The notes under the pieces were generated by a model. That model made no database searches, was not told the DNA's origin, and saw only the letters and a list, made by a program, of their open reading frames with translations. A stretch of DNA of 64,000 nt from Gaiellasilicea sp963749515 (GTDB lineage Bacteria; Actinomycetota; Thermoleophilia; Gaiellales; Gaiellaceae). The DNA lies in assembly GCA_963749515.1 (NCBI GenBank), contig CAVVMR010000010.1, positions 682,001 through 746,000 on the forward strand, in the 5' to 3' direction. The translations under genes were made by a program, and so were the position numbers. Numbering within the stretch: position 1 is the first letter of the stretch; each line of letters begins with the position of its first letter. This document shows positions 61,254 through 64,000 of the stretch, piece by piece.

Positions 61254-62506
61254 ACGGAATCGTCACCACTCTGTTCCAACATTCGCCGCACGAGGTGCAG
61301 GGAAGCGACGACCGAGCGCCGCCGGATCGAGTCGCGGTCGCCCGGGAAGCTGAAGGACGAGCCGTGGCTGCCCTCCGGTGTCTCGACATGGAAGTAGATG
61401 AGCCCCACGGGCTTCTCCTCAGTGCCGCCACCCGGGCCTGCGACGCCTGTGACCGCGAGCGCCACGTCGGCGCCGAGCCGCTCGCGGGCTCCGCGCGCCA
61501 TCGCCTCGGCGACCTCGGCCGAGACCGCTCCGTGCTCTTCGATCAGCTCGGCCGGAACGCCCAGCTCGGCGATCTTGACCTCGTTCGCGTAGGAGACGAT
61601 CCCGCCCAGGACCACGTCGGAGGAGCCGGGGATCGCGGTCAGGCCCGCGGCGACGAGGCCGCCGGTGCACGATTCCGCCGTCGCGAGCGTCCAGCCGCGG
61701 TCGCGACCGCGGTCGAGCACGATCTCCTCCACCGTGCGGCCGTCGGTGGAGTACAGGAAGCGCCCGAGGCGCTGCTCGAGCCCGGACTGAAGCTCCAGCA
61801 TCCGGTCCTCCGCGCCCGGGTCCGCCACCAGATCGACGTGGATCTCGAAGTTGCGGGCGCAGATCGTCACCTCGAGGCCGTCGCCGTCACCGCCCGCCTC
61901 CTCGAAGGCCTGTGCGACCTGTGACTCGCCCGGCCCGAAGAACCGCAGTGTCCTTCGGAGCGGCGGCTTGCCGCGGTCGAGCACACGCCGGACCGCCTCC
62001 GTCTCCAGGGCCCGCGGCCAGAGGCGTTGCAGCTCGGGCGGCGGCCCCGGCAGCACGATGACCGGCGTTCCCAGGGTCTCGACGACGAGCCCGGGCGCGG
62101 TCCCTGCCAGCCCGAGCACGTCCGCGCCCTCTGGGATGGTGGCCTGCTTCGTCACGCCCTGCGCGAAGTCCGCATACGGCCTCTTCATCCGTTCTGCGGC
62201 CATCCGCGAGACGCCCTCGATCTGGGCCTCGAGCTCCGCGTCGACTCGAAGCGGCCGGCCCGCCACCCTGGCGACGACCTCGACCGTCCGGTCGTCGTGC
62301 GTCGGCCCGAGGCCGCCCGAGCACGCAACGAGATCGGCGGACGCAGCGGCGTCGCGCACCGCAGCCTCGAGCTCGGCGGGATCGTCGCCGACGATCTGGA
62401 TCCGGGCGGGCTCCAGACCCAGCGCGAGCAGCGAGCGGGCGAGGAAGGGCCCGTTGAGGTCGGTCCGCTCGCCGCGCACGAGCTCGCTTCCCGTGACGAC
62501 GATCAC
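61250..62506 (-). CDS. cinA: CinA family protein (competence/damage-inducible, NMN deamidase-type)
   Basis: A 418-residue protein. N-terminal MoCF-like domain: VTGSELVRGERTDLNGPFLA and CSGGLGPTHDDRTVEVVA. C-terminal NMN deamidase domain: TLATAESCTGGLVAAGLTAIPGSS and VTGVAGPGGGTEEKPVG. GTG 62506 is chosen, after the end of the rodZ-like gene. It links NAD recycling with the recA operon. Confidence 0.92.
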   Translation of the reverse strand: MIVVTGSELVRGERTDLNGPFLARSLLALGLEPARIQIVGDDPAELEAAVRDAAASADLVACSGGLGPTHDDRTVEVVARVAGRPLRVDAELEAQIEGVSRMAAERMKRPYADFAQGVTKQATIPEGADVLGLAGTAPGLVVETLGTPVIVLPGPPPELQRLWPRALETEAVRRVLDRGKPPLRRTLRFFGPGESQVAQAFEEAGGDGDGLEVTICARNFEIHVDLVADPGAEDRMLELQSGLEQRLGRFLYSTDGRTVEEIVLDRGRDRGWTLATAESCTGGLVAAGLTAIPGSSDVVLGGIVSYANEVKIAELGVPAELIEEHGAVSAEVAEAMARGARERLGADVALAVTGVAGPGGGTEEKPVGLIYFHVETPEGSHGSSFSFPGDRDSIRRRSVVASLHLVRRMLEQSGDDSV

Positions 62507-62532
62507 GGCCCGCGGCCGCGCGTGCGCCTGGC

Positions 62533-63265
62533 TCAACTCGCGTCGGCGGCGAAGATCTTCTTCGCGGTCACGAAGACGCCCTGCGCCTTGACCGCCGGGG
62601 CAAGCTGCACGCGGTTGCCGTTCAGCTTCACGAGCACGTTCCGCGGCGTCTCGAGCTGCAGCCAGAGCACCTTGCCGTCGAAGCGCTGGCGCTGGCCCTT
62701 CTCGAGCGTCCCCTGGTAGAGGACGTTCCCGAGCGCGCCGCTCGAGCGCACCATCATGTACGAGTCGCCGCGCGTCGCGCGCAGCTCGAGCCGCGCCGAG
62801 CCCGACACCTGCTGGACCTTCGGCGCCCTGGGCGTCGTGTTCAGTCCGTTGATGTCCTCGCCCGGGGGCGTTGCCGAAGCGCCAGGCCGCGATCACGAGC
62901 GCCGAGACGAGCCCGATCGCGATCAGTCCCAGCAGCACGAAGTTCGACTCCCGCCGGTCCGCCCGTCGGGCCCGAGCCGCAGGCACCCGTCGAGGCGAGC
63001 GCACGGGGCCATCCTCCTCGCCGACCACGAAGCGGGAGTTGTACTCGTCGACGTACAGCTGCCCGTCGAGCCCCAGATACTCGGCGTAGGAGCGGAGGAA
63101 GCCCTTGATGTAGGTGTGCGAGGGCAGCAGCTCGAAGCGCTCGTCCTCGAGCGCCCGGAGGTACTTGCCGCGGATCTTGGTGCCGTGCTCGGCGTCCGCG
63201 AACTCGATGTGGCGGCGGAGACGTGCCTCGCGGAGGCTGTTGCCGATCTCGAACATTCGCCGCAT
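62533..63265 (-). pseudogene. RodZ-like HTH/membrane protein broken by a one-base frameshift
   Basis: The N-terminal frame from ATG 63265 reads FEIGNSLREARLRRHIEF and TYIKGFLRSYAEYLGLD (RodZ-type HTH), then a membrane helix (FVLLGLIAIGLVSALVIAAW). The C-terminal DUF4115-like domain (GSARLELRATRGDSYMM to VFVTAKKIF) lies in another frame. Removing one C from the C5 run at 62864-62868 joins them as NAPGEDINGLN. RodZ guides cell shape through MreB. Either a real mutation, slippage, or a sequence error; everything else about the gene looks intact. Confidence 0.75.
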
Positions 63266-63289
63266 GGTAGCGGCCCTGTCCGCGGTCGC

Positions 63290-63652
63290 CTAGTCCGCGA
63301 CGAGAGAGAGCAGGGCGTACACGCCGACCGACCCGGCCGCGGTCAGCGCGAGGACGAATCCGAGCAGTCCCAGGAAGCGGCCGAGGCGGGCGGTCCGACT
63401 CCCTCTCGGGTGGCCGAGCGTCGGTGCGAGGCGTGAGCGAGCGCGCCGTGCGAGCGCCCACGCGAGGAGCCCGAGGGCCGCGGCCAGGGGGATCGCAGCG
63501 GCGGCGTCCAGGAGCTCGTAGCCCTCCGACCAGCGCGTCGCCACGATCGCCGCGGGCATGGTCGCGACCGAGAGCAGGCCGACGAGGACGGACAGGCGCG
63601 CGCTAGCGGGGCGCGGCGGTCCGCCGTTACTGCTTCTTGTAGGGACGGCCAA
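63290..63652 (-). CDS. Membrane protein of unknown function
   Basis: A 120-residue protein with three hydrophobic helices (VLVGLLSVATMPAAIVAT, AIPLAAALGLLAWALA and LLGFVLALTAAGSVGVYALL). It overlaps the end of the permease gene by 26 bases and so is probably part of that operon. No motif recognised. Confidence 0.6.
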   Translation of the reverse strand: MAVPTRSSNGGPPRPASARLSVLVGLLSVATMPAAIVATRWSEGYELLDAAAAIPLAAALGLLAWALARRARSRLAPTLGHPRGSRTARLGRFLGLLGFVLALTAAGSVGVYALLSLVAD

Positions 63653-64000
63653 CTGCTGCGGGCGGGATCGAGCGGCCGATCACTCCGGCGACCGCGATCA
63701 GGGTGAGGACGTATGGAAGCGCCTGGAAGAGAACGGCGGCCGACTCCGAGTACGCCGGCAGCTTCTGTGCGAGCGCACTCGAGAAGCCGAAGAGAAGCGC
63801 CGCCGCCGCCGCTCCCCACGGTCGCCAGTTGCCGAAGATGACCGCGGCGAGCGCGATGTAGCCGCGCCCGGCCGTCATGTTCTGGTTGAAGGAGTTCACG
63901 AACCCGATCGAGAGATACGCGCCGCCCAGCGCTGCGAGGACGCCGGAGAGCGTGACCGCCGCGTAGCGGATCTTGTAGACGGAGATCCCGACCGTGTCGG
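63627..64000 (-). CDS. ABC transporter permease, C-terminal part (partial)
   Basis: The frame is open to the window edge and gives about 124 residues. YAAVTLSGVLAALGGAYLSIGFVNSFNQNMTAGRGYIALAAVIFGNW is the C-terminal signature of the BmpD/BPL_transp_2-type permeases that import nucleosides or simple sugars with a BMP-type lipoprotein. The start and partner genes are outside the window. Confidence 0.85.
   Translation of the reverse strand, partial: DTVGISVYKIRYAAVTLSGVLAALGGAYLSIGFVNSFNQNMTAGRGYIALAAVIFGNWRPWGAAAAALLFGFSSALAQKLPAYSESAAVLFQALPYVLTLIAVAGVIGRSIPPAAVGRPYKKQ

Overview
The window is high-GC, densely packed bacterial chromosome with GTG/TTG starts and many 4-base gene overlaps. Gene content points to a deep-branching actinobacterium, most likely class Thermoleophilia (Gaiellales/Solirubrobacterales-like). 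The indicators are an RsiG-type c-di-GMP anti-sigma gene, a GarA-like FHA gene followed by an FtsR-like MerR gene, MurT/GatD, RNase Y and two primary-type sigma factors. This placement is inference from gene content, not a tree. No phage, transposase, CRISPR array or rRNA was seen; there is one tRNA, tRNA-Pro(GGG).

Layout. 0-8.7 kb: a housekeeping run tsf(end)-pyrH-frr-uppS-cdsA-dxr-rseP-ispG-proS covering translation, isoprenoid/undecaprenyl and phospholipid precursors and site-2 proteolysis. 8.7-15.4 kb: small membrane genes, an arsR-arsM arsenic module with a readable promoter/operator, the tRNA, a cluster of strong RNA hairpins, and several small genes of unknown function. 15.6-24.8 kb: envelope and secreted proteins, including polytopic membrane proteins, GH99-like and GH5-like hydrolases, and a large modular subtilase. 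24.8-31.6 kb: a HutF-like amidohydrolase, a PgsA-like enzyme, a nucleotidyltransferase/phosphomannomutase fusion, then an overlapping cluster rsiG-like/FHA/MerR/apt. 31.6-38.5 kb: small proteins, a tandem intergenic repeat, uppP, a GAF protein, two convergent sigma factors, a lone class II glutamine amidotransferase and a protein of homing-endonuclease-associated repeats. 38.6-45.8 kb: a GGDEF+HD-GYP c-di-GMP enzyme, a subtilase with a VSW-repeat tail, and murT-gatD. 45.8-50.4 kb: a minus-strand run hflX-dut-nudix-decarboxylase-metzincin. 50.4-54.1 kb: dapE-dapC-dapD facing dapF. 54.1-64 kb: minus-strand miaB-epimerase-miaA, rny, and a rodZ-like-cinA-thpR-recA-recX block, ending in a partial ABC permease.

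How the genes work together. Cell-wall supply is the main theme: dxr and ispG (MEP pathway), uppS and uppP (undecaprenyl carrier), dapE/C/D/F (meso-diaminopimelate) and murT-gatD (lipid II amidation). c-di-GMP is a second theme: an RsiG-like protein with an intact ligand motif, and a GGDEF/HD-GYP protein with intact catalytic and I-site motifs.

Most unusual points: a composite hairpin repeat found in five intergenic places; uppS without a standard start codon before its conserved N-terminus; a DapF with both catalytic cysteines changed to serine; a fusion enzyme with a degraded phosphomannomutase half; a one-base frameshift in a rodZ-like gene; a subtilase with ALWG and VSW repeats; and convergent genes repeatedly sharing a 4-base stop overlap.
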